Shown here one piece after another: positions 1 to 9,229 of a stretch of 64,000 bases of DNA (positions are counted from its first letter, which is position 1; every line of letters begins with the position of its first letter). Source of the DNA: Pseudomonas borbori (GTDB taxonomy: Bacteria > Pseudomonadota > Gammaproteobacteria > Pseudomonadales > Pseudomonadaceae); NCBI RefSeq assembly GCF_900115555.1, contig NZ_FOWX01000005.1, forward strand, positions 62,001 to 126,000, read 5' to 3'. Made by a program: the position numbers and the translations under genes. The notes beneath the pieces were generated by a model. The model made no database searches and had not been told where the DNA came from. It saw only the letters and a program-made list of their open reading frames with translations.

Positions 1-129
<129 letters not shown>

Positions 130-135
130 ACCCGC

Positions 136-166
136 GGGTGCCGTTCAGCGTCGGCTGACGGCACCC
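136..166 (+). terminator. stem-loop after gdhA
   Basis: A perfect 9-bp stem (GGGTGCCGT / ACGGCACCC, 136-144 with 158-166) starts 7 bases after the gdhA stop. No T-run follows, so this may be a terminator without a classic U-tract or only a 3'-end stabilising hairpin. Confidence 0.45.
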
Positions 167-580
167 GGCCATCGCTCGGCATGGCCAGCAGGGTTGCCGG
201 CGATCCAACGTCCGTTCAACCATCAAAAGCATTGCGCCGGGCGGCGTTCCGACCCCGCGGCGATAGCGGACAACGTCCGCTCCCAAGGAAAGCGACAGAC
301 GATCCGTGTCGCGACACTAGCCTGGCCATCGCGTCGCCTCGACCACTTCGCCGGATGCGGGGCGCTTCTCCCGGCTGCGCATGGCCCTCGGTCGGGTCGA
401 TTGCGCTCGTCACATCCTTCGTCAGAAGCGGGAAATCCTGCGACGGGTTTTCCTTGTCAATTGGCCGGCATGTCGTAGGATAGGCAAAAAAATGCATGGA
501 CAATTGGTCTGACCAAATTAGCCCGGTAGTTCGATGCGCATAATCCTCATGGTTGTCTGATCTGCGAAGGTACTGCCGCT
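167..580. other. gene-free stretch between gdhA and the chemoreceptor
   Basis: No credible gene: the ORFs here have no recognisable family and no good ribosome binding site. Positions 177-202 repeat exactly a 26-base string that is also found inside the EAL gene (3543-3568). The last ~100 bases become AT-richer (around 480-550) and probably carry the promoter of the chemoreceptor gene at 581. Confidence 0.5.
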
Positions 581-2266
581 ATGCTAGCCACTCTTCGGTT
601 ACGCTCCAAAGTTCTGCTGTTGGCCTTGGTGCCGATTCTGCTGTTGACCCTGCTGCTCAGCGCCACCGCCGTGTTCACCCTGCAGCAACTGGCCGATCAG
701 CAAGAGCAGCAGACCCGCGAGAAGCTGACGCAGGATCGCCGTAGCGAAATCAAGCAGTATGTGGATCTGGCTCTGAATGCTGTGGCGCCGCTCTACCAGG
801 CCTCGGCCGCGGGCGACATGACGGCGCGCGAGCAGGCGGTGGCCGTGCTCAAACGCCTGTCCTACGGCGTCGACGGTTATTTTTGGGGCTACGACGACGA
901 CTCCGTGCGAGTGCTACAGGGCAATACCAATGAGCGCATTGGCGACAGCTTCGCCGATTACCGCGACCCCAATGGGGTCTACGCGATTCGCGAGCTGGTA
1001 CGCGCCGGCAAGGACGGCAGTCACTACGTCGACTACAGCTTCGTTCTCGGCGCCGGCAAGGTGCTGGTGCCCAAGGTCGGCTATGCCCACTACCTGCCCA
1101 AGTGGAAGCTGGCCTTCGGCACCTCGGTCAATCTCGATGGGGTCGAGCGGGACGTGCAGTTGGCGCGTGCCGAATTCCAGGCGCGCATCGACGACTTGCT
1201 GCTGATCATGCTCGGCTCGGCGCTGCTTCTGTTGCTGCTGATGGGCCTGCTCGCCGTACTGCTGGGCAACTCCATCCTCAGCCCGCTGCAGCGGATCAAG
1301 GCGGGGCTCGACGATATGGCTGCCGGCGACGGCAACCTCACGCAGCGCCTGGCGGTCACCAGCCAGGATGAACTGGGCGAGCTGGCGAACTCGTTCAACG
1401 GGTTCGTCGACAAGATCCATGGCCTGGTCCGTCAGGTGGCCGACACCACTCGCCAGCTCGCTACTCTGGTGGGCGCGGTAGCCGGCCAGGCGCAGCGTTC
1501 CGAGCAGATGATAGCGGGGCAGCGCCAGGAAACCGAGCTGGTGGCCACGGCGATCAACCAGATGTCCGCGGCCTCCCAGGAGGTGGCGATGAGCGCCCAG
1601 CACGCCGCCGAAGCCGCGCGCGAGACCGACCAGCAAGGCTTGTCGGCCAAGCGCGTGGTGGATCAGAGCATCGAGTGCATTCATGAGCTGGTGGCTGAGG
1701 TGCGTAGCAGCAGCACCTCGCTGGAAACCCTGCGCCAGGATGTGCAGGGCATAGTCGGGGTGCTCGACGTGATCCGCTCGATCGCCGACCAGACCAACCT
1801 GCTGGCGCTCAATGCGGCCATCGAGGCGGCGCGTGCCGGCGAGGCGGGCCGTGGTTTCGCCGTGGTCGCCGACGAAGTGCGCGCCCTGGCCAGCCGTACC
1901 CAGCAGAGCACCGGGGAAATCCAGCACATGATCGGCCGCCTGCAGAACGCCACCGGCCAGTCGGTCAGTGCCATGCAGCGCGCCAGCGCAATGGGCGAGG
2001 ACACCAGTGAGAATGCGGCCCAGGCCGGCGTCTCGCTGCAGGCCATCTCGGCGCTGATCGGCACCATCAACTCGATGAACGCACAGATTGCCAGCGCGGC
2101 CGAAGAACAAACCGCGGTGGCCGAGGAGATCAACCGCAGCGTCCATCAGATCGCCGTCGGGGTCGACGATGTTGCCAGCGAAGCCGCCCAGGGCGCACAT
2201 ACCTCGCGCGAGCTCAACCAGCTTGGCGAGCGTCTGCAGCGCCTGGTCGAGCAGTTCCATATATGA
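581..2266 (+). CDS. methyl-accepting chemotaxis protein with single-Cache sensor
   Basis: Inner-membrane chemoreceptor of 561 residues that would signal to CheW/CheA. Domains in order: TM1 about residues 10-34; periplasmic Cache-type domain about 35-205 with the motif [13 protein letters not shown] and a later YPKW-like segment ([13 protein letters not shown]) typical of sCache_2 domains that bind small organic acids; TM2 about 206-230; HAMP about 231-285; cytoplasmic signalling domain to the end with the conserved hairpin tip [16 protein letters not shown]. Start chosen at ATG 581 because GAAGG lies just upstream. It has no CheR-tethering pentapeptide. The gene is monocistronic and convergent with the EAL operon. 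The ligand is not evident. Confidence 0.93.
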   Translation: MLATLRLRSKVLLLALVPILLLTLLLSATAVFTLQQLADQQEQQTREKLTQDRRSEIKQYVDLALNAVAPLYQASAAGDMTAREQAVAVLKRLSYGVDGYFWGYDDDSVRVLQGNTNERIGDSFADYRDPNGVYAIRELVRAGKDGSHYVDYSFVLGAGKVLVPKVGYAHYLPKWKLAFGTSVNLDGVERDVQLARAEFQARIDDLLLIMLGSALLLLLLMGLLAVLLGNSILSPLQRIKAGLDDMAAGDGNLTQRLAVTSQDELGELANSFNGFVDKIHGLVRQVADTTRQLATLVGAVAGQAQRSEQMIAGQRQETELVATAINQMSAASQEVAMSAQHAAEAARETDQQGLSAKRVVDQSIECIHELVAEVRSSSTSLETLRQDVQGIVGVLDVIRSIADQTNLLALNAAIEAARAGEAGRGFAVVADEVRALASRTQQSTGEIQHMIGRLQNATGQSVSAMQRASAMGEDTSENAAQAGVSLQAISALIGTINSMNAQIASAAEEQTAVAEEINRSVHQIAVGVDDVASEAAQGAHTSRELNQLGERLQRLVEQFHI

Positions 2267-2501
2267 GCGGTTGGGAAAATACTCCCGCCTGCTGCGCAAC
2301 GCTGTTCACCCAAGCCAGGTGAGAGCATTTTTTGTAGCCCTGATGGAATCCGGGAGCGTTTTTTCAGGCGCCAGACTTTCCCGGATTTCATCCGTATACG
2401 GGAAATGCTGCGGCCGCCTTCGGCGCCCGTTGCTGAGACTGCACTAAGCAGAACTTGAGGGATGGATCATCCGGCCAGCTGCGCTCCCTGGCCGGGCCGC
2501 A

Positions 2502-3779
2502 TTACTGCTCCTGCCAATCCAGATCGCAGCAGAAGACATAGAGCGTGCCGCCGAGCCTGACGGTTTGCGACAGGGTGATGCACATGCGCGAATCCGCCAC
2601 CGACAGATAGGGCCGGCTGATCTGAATGACCCCCGGTTGCTTCAGTGCCCGGTAGTGGTAGTGCTTGTGCGACCAGTTGGCGTTGTCGCCACATAACAGG
2701 GGGGCAAAGCGCGCATTCATCTGCTGTTGGTAATGTGCGCCGTAGACATTGCGCGACACCTGATAGCCCGCTTCATTGAGCAGGTAGCAGCGCGCCGTGC
2801 GCGGGTCGCCGAAGAGCAAACCGCTGCTCTGCTCAAACTGCTGGTTGGCGGCAAAGTTCGCCACGGCCTGCTGAAACAAACCTTCCAGTTCACGCACGTA
2901 GTGCCGCAGGTCGGCGCTGCGTTTGACGCTTTGCCACTGCTGGCCGCGCAACAGGCTGTCGAAGGTATTGGCAAAACTCTGGCCCGTATTGATGCGCGCC
3001 TGGGGTTTGGCGAAATAGAAGCCCTGGAGCATGTCGGCGTTGGCGGCAATCGCCACCAGGGCCTCGTGTTCGCTTTCCACACCCTCCACGACCACCAGGC
3101 TGCCGGCCTCGTGCAGCAGACTGACCATGCCGGTGAGAATCCGCTCCACCCGGCGCGAATGGCCGGCATCCTGGATCAGGCGGCGGTCGATCTTGACGAT
3201 GTCGGGTTCCAGATCCCAGATGCGGTCGAAGTTGGAATGCCCGGCGCCGAAGTCATCGATGGCGATCAGGCAACCCAGCTCGCGGAAATGGCTGATGAAG
3301 CGCTTGAGCTGGGCCTGATCGCCGACTTCGCTTTCAATGATTTCGATCACCAGACGATGCGCGGCAATGCCGGTGCTCTGCAGCAGGTTATGGGTAAAGC
3401 CGATGTCCGGTTGCTCGCTGACCAGGTACTGCGAGTTCAGGTTGAGAAATAGCCAGGCCTGCCCCGTGGCCTGGCGAGCGAAGTTGTGTACATGCAGGGT
3501 CCGGCAGGTGCGATCCAGCTCCAGGCTTTCCCGGCCATTGCCCGGCATGGCCAGCAGGGTTGCCGGCGGCTCTGCCGTGCCATCGGCATGCCGGGCGCGA
3601 ATCAGCCCTTCGTAGCCCACTGCGCGGCCGTGGGCGATACTGAAAATCGGCTGAAAATGGCTGCTCAGCGACAAGCCACGATAGCGGGTGGCGACTAGGG
3701 GGGCGCTCGGCAGGCCCAGGACTGGCGGACAGGCGGGCGTCTGCTGGTCGTGGCGTAGCGGCTGGACGGTAGTGAGCAT
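2502..3779 (-). CDS. EAL-domain c-di-GMP phosphodiesterase with C-terminal Cache-like domain
   Basis: Predicted cytosolic enzyme of 425 residues that cleaves c-di-GMP to pGpG. The EAL domain (about residues 30-280) keeps the key motifs: EGLIR in place of EAL, FLNLN, IEIIE, the metal and loop-6 motif DDFGAG, VKID and the late Glu in VEGVE, so it looks catalytically intact. The remaining ~140 residues resemble a small PAS/Cache-like sensing fold seen after EAL in some proteobacterial proteins (weak inference). I start at ATG 3777-3779, which has AAGGAAC upstream; the longer frame has no support. It is the last gene of a three-gene minus-strand operon, 10 bases after the NIT-like gene. Confidence 0.9.
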   Translation of the reverse strand: MLTTVQPLRHDQQTPACPPVLGLPSAPLVATRYRGLSLSSHFQPIFSIAHGRAVGYEGLIRARHADGTAEPPATLLAMPGNGRESLELDRTCRTLHVHNFARQATGQAWLFLNLNSQYLVSEQPDIGFTHNLLQSTGIAAHRLVIEIIESEVGDQAQLKRFISHFRELGCLIAIDDFGAGHSNFDRIWDLEPDIVKIDRRLIQDAGHSRRVERILTGMVSLLHEAGSLVVVEGVESEHEALVAIAANADMLQGFYFAKPQARINTGQSFANTFDSLLRGQQWQSVKRSADLRHYVRELEGLFQQAVANFAANQQFEQSSGLLFGDPRTARCYLLNEAGYQVSRNVYGAHYQQQMNARFAPLLCGDNANWSHKHYHYRALKQPGVIQISRPYLSVADSRMCITLSQTVRLGGTLYVFCCDLDWQEQ

Positions 3780-3789
3780 CTGCAGTTCC

Positions 3790-4644
3790 TTAGCGGGGCT
3801 GTAGCTGAGCCAGCGCCGCATCGACCAGGGCCAGCAGTTCGTCGATGGCTTGGGTGGCGCGCTGGAAGTAGGTCTTGGCGGCAATCACGGGTTGTTCCTG
3901 GCCGAGCAGTTCCTGTTTTATGCAGTGCAGAAAATCCGCCACCACCTGTTGGCCATGCTCCAGGCGGAAGCCGTTGGCCTGCGGGTGTTCGGCGGCATGC
4001 CGTTGCAGGGTGGCGAAGGCCGTGCCGGCCAGCAGCTCGATCTTCTGGTAGAGAAAACGCATGCGCACGCGCTGCTCGGCGCTGCTCTGGCCGGCCGCGG
4101 CGATGCCGGTGCCCAGGGCGCGCGCCTGGCCGGCCCATTCGGCGGCCTGGACCACCTCGCGCCAGATGCAGGGCAGGTAGCCGAGCTCGGCACGGCCTTC
4201 GCTCAGGTCGATTTCGCAGGCCACATCCTCCATCAGAAAGATGCTGTTGCGGATGATCAGGTGATGTTGCGCCAGGTTGTTCGCCCGGTCGCTGCTGCGC
4301 CCTTCGCGCATCCGTGACCAGTGATCGATCAGGCTGTGCCAGGCGTCCCGGTGCGTGCCGTCGAGTTCCTGGGCGGCGCGGATATGCCGGTCCAGCCCCT
4401 GGCGGACAGTGGCCAGGTCCTGGCTCAGGCTGGCATCGCCGCAGAGCACGCCATTGCTCAGGCCGCGATGGCGCTGCAAGCCGGAGATCAGCGCGCGCAG
4501 CAAAGCCAGCTGGCGAATGTTCAACTGGATATGTTGGCGTTTTTGCCGCTGCAGGCGCCGATGCAAGCCATAGAACAGCAGGGTCGGTATGACCAGGGCG
4601 GCGGCGCCGGCGAGCAGCAGCGGTAGTCCGTGCAATCCATTCAT
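3790..4644 (-). CDS. membrane-anchored NIT-like (nitrate/nitrite sensing) domain protein
   Basis: Protein of 284 residues with one N-terminal membrane helix (about 5-25) followed by a long helical region. The segment LQRHRGLSNGVLCGD is the signature-like start of NIT domains, in which an Arg-Gly-Leu-Ser helix begins a four-helix ligand-binding bundle. NIT domains are usually fused to a chemoreceptor, kinase or cyclic-di-GMP enzyme; here the domain stands alone between an MCP without periplasmic domain (5 bases upstream) and an EAL gene (10 bases downstream). I infer that it is the sensory partner of one or both. The ligand is unknown, and NIT assignment is from motif only. Confidence 0.7.
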   Translation of the reverse strand: MNGLHGLPLLLAGAAALVIPTLLFYGLHRRLQRQKRQHIQLNIRQLALLRALISGLQRHRGLSNGVLCGDASLSQDLATVRQGLDRHIRAAQELDGTHRDAWHSLIDHWSRMREGRSSDRANNLAQHHLIIRNSIFLMEDVACEIDLSEGRAELGYLPCIWREVVQAAEWAGQARALGTGIAAAGQSSAEQRVRMRFLYQKIELLAGTAFATLQRHAAEHPQANGFRLEHGQQVVADFLHCIKQELLGQEQPVIAAKTYFQRATQAIDELLALVDAALAQLQPR

Positions 4645-4649
4645 GCTGA

Positions 4650-5783
4650 TTATCCCGTCAGATGAGCCAGATGGTGGGCGATGGTGCGCGCCTGATCGGC
4701 GGCCTGCAGGTTGTCGGCATTGCCCTGGCGGACGCGGTCGGCCAGTTCGGCGATCTCCGCCACGGCCTTGCCCTGTTGTTCGGTACTGACCGCGACCTGA
4801 TCCACCTGCCCGGTCAATTGCAGGGTGCGCTGTTGCACCTGATCGAGCAGGCGGCGCACCGCTTCTGAGCTGTCGGCGCTGCGATGGGCCAGATCGGTCA
4901 GGTCGGACATCTGCAGCGTGGCGTCCTTGATGTGCTGTTGCACCGACTCGATGTTGCGGCTGATCTCCGCCGCCGACTCCTGGCTGTGCAGGGCCAGGCG
5001 GCGCACTTCATCGGCCACCACGGCGAAGCCACGGCCGCTTTCGCCCGCACGCGCCGCTTCGATGGCGGCATTCAGGGCGAGCAGGTTGGTTTGCGTGGCA
5101 ATCGCGCGGATGGTGCCGGACATTTCATTGATGGTGCGCGAGTTGCTGTTCAGTTGCAGGATCAGTTGGTTGGTGCTGATGGCTTGCTGCGCCATCTCGG
5201 ACACCTGTCGCACCAGATTGGTGAGCTGCTCGATGCCGTCGGCCAGTTGTGCGCTGGCCACCACGCTGGTCTGCCGCGACTCATCGGCCAGCGCCGCCAC
5301 CTGCACGATGCTCACATTCAGTTGTTCCACCGCCGCTGCCGCGATTGTGGCCGATTCGCTTTGCCCCTCGGCATTGCGGGTCACCAGTGCGGCGCTCTGC
5401 TCGAGTTCCTGCGAGGAGTGGGATATCTCGTCCAGGCGCTGCTGCAACAGCTGTTGTTGCCGTTGCTCGCGGTTCAGCCACTGCTGAAAGCTGCGGCCGA
5501 GCGGCTGCAGCAACAGCCACTGGCCAGCGCTGCCGGCGTCCTGGACGCCATGCTGGGCGGCATCTTCACAGTAGCGTTGCAACTGCCCGATCTCCTCCAG
5601 CAGCAGCCACAGGCTGGCAATCGCCAGGTAGGCCAGCACTGCCCACAGCGGCTCTACCGGCAGCGTTGGCGCCGCCAGGGTGGTGGTGGCGCCCGCCAGG
5701 GCAAGCGCCAGCAGCGTGCGCAGCATGCCGCCGAAGCCCAGCTCGCGCAGCAGCAAGAATGCAGGGTAGGTAAGCCACTTCAT
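4650..5783 (-). CDS. methyl-accepting chemotaxis-like protein without periplasmic sensor
   Basis: 377 residues from ATG 5781-5783, which has GGAG ten bases upstream; the frame continues upstream but without membrane or family signal. Two closely spaced hydrophobic segments lie at about 10-30 and 35-60, leaving almost no periplasmic loop. No HAMP is obvious. The rest is an MA signalling domain with the hairpin tip [20 protein letters not shown]. It therefore has a signalling output but no visible input domain; the next gene in the operon, a NIT-like protein, could supply it. A Rho-independent terminator sits only 27 bases before the start codon on the same strand. Confidence 0.85.
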   Translation of the reverse strand: MKWLTYPAFLLLRELGFGGMLRTLLALALAGATTTLAAPTLPVEPLWAVLAYLAIASLWLLLEEIGQLQRYCEDAAQHGVQDAGSAGQWLLLQPLGRSFQQWLNREQRQQQLLQQRLDEISHSSQELEQSAALVTRNAEGQSESATIAAAAVEQLNVSIVQVAALADESRQTSVVASAQLADGIEQLTNLVRQVSEMAQQAISTNQLILQLNSNSRTINEMSGTIRAIATQTNLLALNAAIEAARAGESGRGFAVVADEVRRLALHSQESAAEISRNIESVQQHIKDATLQMSDLTDLAHRSADSSEAVRRLLDQVQQRTLQLTGQVDQVAVSTEQQGKAVAEIAELADRVRQGNADNLQAADQARTIAHHLAHLTG

Positions 5784-5810
5784 GTGCCTGAATCTCCAAC
5801 GCGGTAGCCA

Positions 5811-5857
5811 AAAAAACGCCTGAAGCCTCTGCGAAATAGCCGCAGCGGATTCAGGCG
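5811..5857 (-). terminator. intrinsic terminator just upstream of the MCP-NIT-EAL operon
   Basis: On the minus strand, CGCCTGAA (5850-5857) pairs with TTCAGGCG (5817-5824), with a further CTGCG/CGCAG inner stem, followed by seven T residues (5811-5816 read as A on the plus strand). It could end transcription of the SH3 gene (stop at 6046) or act as an attenuator in the operon leader, since the operon start codon is only 27 bases beyond it. A second small hairpin, GCAGGA/TCCTGC, lies immediately upstream (5868-5885). Confidence 0.8.
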
Positions 5858-6045
5858 CCTTTGCCTTGCAGGAGCGAATCCTGCGGATGTGATTGGTTGG
5901 ATAGCAAGAGTGATGCCAGTGGCTACCGGTGTTGTTCACGCTGGCGCTCGGCCGCTGTCGCTGGGGGCTTGGAAGCCCGCGAAGACTGCCCCGAAGCATT
6001 CTGCTGCTAGCGCAGGCCGGAGCAGTTGCGGAGTCCGGCAGGGGT

Positions 6046-6732
6046 TCAGAACCAGCGGTCGTTGCGCTTGCGGCCCCGGGTCATAGCCGGCAGGATCAGC
6101 CCGAGGAGCAGACCGGCGCCAGCGATACCGGCGCCGTAGATCAGGTAGCGCATCAATAGCTGACTGTTCTCATCGCCCAGGCGCGCCTGCGCGGTGCGAA
6201 GCTCGGATTGGCTCGCGGTCAGCTCGGCGTTGAGGGCCTTGCGCTGCGCTTGCAGTTCCTCGATCAACGCCTTGCGCGAGTCCAGGGTTTCCTGCAGGCC
6301 CTGGGTCCGGGCCTTCCAGCCGTCGTCGATGGTCTTGAGCTGGTCGCTGAGCTCGGCCACTTGCTGCACCAGTTGCGGCAAACGCTCGGCCTGGCCGGGC
6401 ATGTCCTGCAGATCCCTGCTGGGAATCCAGACGCTGCTGCCGGACTCGCTGCGGACCCGGCTGTAGTCGCCCTGGGTGCTGATCAGCTCGACCTTCTGCC
6501 CGGACTGGAGGGTGCCGACTATGCGATAGCCGTCAGTCGGACCGCTGCGTACATAGGTGTGCAGCGTGTCGCTGACCCAGCGCTGATTGCCGGCGGCCTC
6601 CTGAGCATGGGTCGGGGCGCAGACCGCGAGCAGCGCGCCGAGCAGGCCGGCGCCCAAGGCTCGGCGCCGCGCACGGGGCTGAAGGCCGACAAGACGAGAG
6701 ACAAGTACAAAAAGATGGCGGGATAGGGACAT
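6046..6732 (-). CDS. SH3-domain membrane-anchored protein of the YgiM type
   Basis: 228 residues from ATG 6730-6732. An N-terminal signal region (about 10-42, ending THAQE) is followed by a bacterial SH3 domain (about 45-110; [14 protein letters not shown], then [16 protein letters not shown] and WIPSRDL), a coiled coil (about 120-190) and a C-terminal membrane helix (about 195-217) with a basic tail [10 protein letters not shown]. This order is that of the TIGR04211/YgiM family of envelope proteins, whose role is poorly defined. The terminator at 5811-5857 may close this gene. Confidence 0.85.
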   Translation of the reverse strand: MSLSRHLFVLVSRLVGLQPRARRRALGAGLLGALLAVCAPTHAQEAAGNQRWVSDTLHTYVRSGPTDGYRIVGTLQSGQKVELISTQGDYSRVRSESGSSVWIPSRDLQDMPGQAERLPQLVQQVAELSDQLKTIDDGWKARTQGLQETLDSRKALIEELQAQRKALNAELTASQSELRTAQARLGDENSQLLMRYLIYGAGIAGAGLLLGLILPAMTRGRKRNDRWF

Positions 6733-7240
6733 GATGACTTCACATAGAAGAGGAAAAGATAAAGGCTCCGATGGCCACGCAGTAATCGATGGGGCAATAG
6801 TTTGATAAGGCCCTGAAGCCGTAGCGACGGCTTTTGGCACGACTGGGGGGCGCCCCTTCTTCCGGAAGGGACTCATGGCCCGTTGTGCCATCTCCAGATG
6901 ACAGACACCTCGAGTGGCCTCGGGTTCACTAACGGCCGCTAGGAGTCGTGCAGGCCAGGCTTGGCTGTTTCCCGCTGCTAGTGTGCGAGCTCGGAATTAT
7001 GGTTTCGATGACACCGGCTCGTAGGGTGCGCCATGCGCACCAGGAGTTGTCAGCGGTGCGCACGGCCTGTGCGGCGGGGTACAGCAGGCAAAATCGACGC
7101 GAAGCGGCTGGTGGCGACTGGCAGAGCGCGGTCAGGAGCTGCCCTTCGGCATCAATACCGTGGTCTGTGTGCGCCTGATTGTTCTGATTGTTCTCTCCGC
7201 TATCCTAGGAGTAGCCGAGCAGTCGATATGAGGTCGTGCC
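6733..7240. other. intergenic stretch with a GTAGGGTGCGC repeat
   Basis: Gene-free except for a copy of the GTAGGGTGCGC intergenic repeat at 7021-7082. The last ~60 bases (CTGATTGTTCTGATTGTTC direct repeat at about 7176-7194) may contain the promoter of the HicA-like gene. No other structure seen. Confidence 0.5.
7021..7082. repeat. GTAGGGTGCGC-type intergenic repeat
   Basis: Begins GTAGGGTGCGCC at 7021 and contains the inner palindrome GGTGCGC-cat-GCGCACC, as in the copies at 39238, 52053 and 55919. The right arm is degenerate here. Confidence 0.6.
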
Positions 7241-7519
7241 ATGAGCCACAAACACCAGAACCTCCTGCACTCGATTTTCCAGGGGCAGTTGCCGAGCAAC
7301 GTCCACTGGCGGGAGGTCGAGTCTTTGCTGCATCACCTCGGGGCCACCATCGAACCCGTTCTCGGCGCGCGTTTTCGTGTGGTGTTGAACCAGTACGAGT
7401 TCTTTCTGCACCACCCGCACCACAGCAATGAGTGCAGCCGGCAGGAAATCAAGCACCTGCGCGAATGCCTGGCCAGCGCCGGCATGACCCCGGCGGCCTA
7501 TGACGAGAAGTTTGGCTGA
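7241..7519 (+). CDS. HicA-like (YcfA) family protein, no partner
   Basis: 92 residues resembling the HicA/YcfA double-stranded-RNA-binding-like fold: VHWREVESLLHHLGA is the typical N-terminal helix following the first strand, and FFLHHPHHSNECSRQEIKHLRE covers the region that holds the toxin His. Known HicA proteins are mRNA interferases held in check by HicB. No HicB-like gene follows; the next gene is a small membrane protein. It is either an orphan toxin, an inactive relative, or a housekeeping relative. The ribosome binding site is GAGG at 7225-7230. Confidence 0.7.
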   Translation: MSHKHQNLLHSIFQGQLPSNVHWREVESLLHHLGATIEPVLGARFRVVLNQYEFFLHHPHHSNECSRQEIKHLRECLASAGMTPAAYDEKFG

Positions 7520-7566
7520 GCGCGGCGGCAGGCGCCGGAGCGCATCGAAGGAGGCGTGAAACACTC

Positions 7567-7773
7567 ATGGCGCGTTGGTTGATGATTGCCGGCCTGACGC
7601 TGTTGCTGCTCGGTGCGCTGCTGCATTTCGCGCCCGGGCTGCTGCACTGGTTCGGCCGTTTGCCGGGGGATATCCGCATCGAATCGCCCCGCGGCCGGGT
7701 ATTCATTCCGCTGACTTCGCTGCTGCTGGTCAGCATCGTCCTGAGCCTGCTGGTCAACCTGTTCAGGCGCTAG
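7567..7773 (+). CDS. DUF2905 small inner-membrane protein
   Basis: 68 residues with two membrane helices (about 4-25 and 45-64) separated by the conserved loop GRLPGDIRIESPRGRVFIPL, which is the DUF2905 signature. Function unknown. A strong GGAGG lies about 13 bases before ATG 7567. It starts 47 bases after the HicA-like gene and may share its transcript. Confidence 0.85.
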   Translation: MARWLMIAGLTLLLLGALLHFAPGLLHWFGRLPGDIRIESPRGRVFIPLTSLLLVSIVLSLLVNLFRR

Positions 7774-7794
7774 CGGTTTTATCGCCTGAACGCC

Positions 7795-8820
7795 TCAGTC
7801 CGGTCGCCACAGTTGCAGGTAGCTGGCCTCGTGACTGGTATCCAGCTCGATGTTGATGGTCTCGCTCTCGCGCATTATCTCGGTGGTGACCAGCAGCGGC
7901 CGGGCGACGTAGCCGCTGGGCGGCTCGCCGGAGAAGGCGCGGTTCAGTTCGTCGACCACTTGCCAGCCGTGGGCACCGAGCGGTTCGGCAATGCTGGCGA
8001 TCTGCTGGGACAGCCCGGAATGGATCCGCGCCAGCGCCCTGGCCGAGCCGTCACCGGCCGACACGTGGCGGATGTCCTGGCGCCCGAGCCGCGCCAGGGG
8101 CACATGGATATGGTCGAAATACACGTCATTGATCGCCAGGCTGTGGGTCCAGGCCGAGCCAAAGCGTTGCTGCAGTTGCCTGACCCGGCCGGCGATCTCC
8201 TCCGAAGCCCTGGCAATCGGCAGGTCCTCGACACTCAGCAGGCGACAGTTCGGGCACTCGCGGATGCGCCGGGCCATGCGCTCGGCCTTGGCCGTGGCAA
8301 TGGCGAACTGGCTGTCGGTGAAGATCACCACACCGATCTCGTCCTCGCCGATGATCAGCTCCACGGCCAGGTCCGCTACCACCAACGGGTCGGTGGTGAC
8401 GTTGCTGAACAGCCACTCGCTCGGTCCCGGCGTATCCCCGGCATGCCAGCCGACCAGGGTTATCTTGCGTCGCTGGAACTGCGCCGGCAGTTGCCCCAGC
8501 GCCTCCACGCCGAAACCGCCCAGCACCACGCCGTCCGGCGCCTGCTGCAGTGCCTGCTCGGCGATACGCCGCCATTCGGTGGCATCGCCATGCCCATCCA
8601 GTGCCTGCACCTGCCAACCGATCAGCCTGGCCGCCCGCTCGATGCTGCGATACACCGCGACCACCCCGCCGTTGCGAAAGTCGGAGGCGAGGAACACCAC
8701 TCGCTTGCCCGCCAGCGCCACCGGCCCCTCCTTGGGCCCTGTCCAGTCGCCATGGCTGGCGATAACCAATAGGCCGAGCAGGCCGGCGACCAGCAGACGC
8801 AGCACGGCAGCAGCTTGCAT
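7795..8820 (-). CDS. orphan periplasmic sugar-type substrate-binding protein
   Basis: 341 residues with an N-terminal signal segment (about 5-22) and a type I periplasmic binding fold (Peripla_BP_4-like): VVFLASDFRNGGVVAVYRSIE, then GVVLGGFG, the hinge region and a C-terminal lobe ending in QLWRPD. Such proteins normally feed an ABC importer or a sensor, but no permease, ATPase or kinase is next to it. It may serve as a partner for a remote chemoreceptor or histidine kinase. Convergent with DUF2905, 21 bases apart. Confidence 0.75.
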   Translation of the reverse strand: MQAAAVLRLLVAGLLGLLVIASHGDWTGPKEGPVALAGKRVVFLASDFRNGGVVAVYRSIERAARLIGWQVQALDGHGDATEWRRIAEQALQQAPDGVVLGGFGVEALGQLPAQFQRRKITLVGWHAGDTPGPSEWLFSNVTTDPLVVADLAVELIIGEDEIGVVIFTDSQFAIATAKAERMARRIRECPNCRLLSVEDLPIARASEEIAGRVRQLQQRFGSAWTHSLAINDVYFDHIHVPLARLGRQDIRHVSAGDGSARALARIHSGLSQQIASIAEPLGAHGWQVVDELNRAFSGEPPSGYVARPLLVTTEIMRESETINIELDTSHEASYLQLWRPD

Positions 8821-9229
8821 GGCAGTCCTCCCTGCGCCCGGATAGCGCCCAACCCGAGCGTCCGTAGTCAGATTATTAATGGCTCTACGCTATGGAGCAT
8901 AGCGGTTGCTGCCGGGCTGCAGCTGTCCAGGGGCACCGTAGCAGCGGGGAGACGTCCAGTTCCGTGCCCGCGACATCAGTTTCGCGGACATGGCCCGCTC
9001 CCACGGGAGCCGATCCCGAACGCCCGTTCGTCGTTAGTTCCCCTGCCCATAGCTTTTCGCAAAAACTCCAGAGCTTTCTGCAAGAAGTTGTCATGGCTAT
9101 GCCACTAAATTTCACCACCCACTGTTAATCGTGTGGGCTCGCCATGCGTCGGTAGTCATACCGGCGCATCTGAGCTAGACCCATAGCAGCAGTTCCTACA
9201 ACAACAGTCTCCACAAGAGGATGGGCGTG
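8821..9229. other. putA upstream region
   Basis: Gene-free. Contains a hairpin-forming repeat at 8938-9008 (see separate entry) and the putA leader with AAGAGG at 9215-9220. No neighbouring regulator gene for putA is present, so any operator here would be for a protein encoded elsewhere. Confidence 0.5.
8938..9008. repeat. intergenic hairpin repeat, family B (GGGGACGCCCAG type)
   Basis: Reads GTAGCAGCGGGGAGACGTCC then AGTTCCGTGCCCGCGA and ends GGCCCGCTCCCACGGGA. It is clearly related to the two copies at 17400-17482 and 17502-17567, which share (G)GGGACGCCCAGTYCCATGSC and a CCGCTCCYAC right arm. Confidence 0.6.

Noticed and set aside
914-2299. 461-codon open frame antisense to the chemoreceptor
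   Set aside because: It lies opposite a gene with clear domains; the translation is rich in Gly, Ala, His and Arg without family motifs, as usual for antisense frames in GC-rich DNA.
5858-6045. c-di-GMP (GEMM) riboswitch in the operon leader
   Set aside because: I could not place the conserved GEMM core sequences; only the terminator and one small hairpin are secure. A covariance-model search would decide.
7241-7773. Complete hicAB toxin-antitoxin pair
   Set aside because: The downstream gene is a DUF2905 membrane protein, not HicB, and no HicB frame is present on either side.
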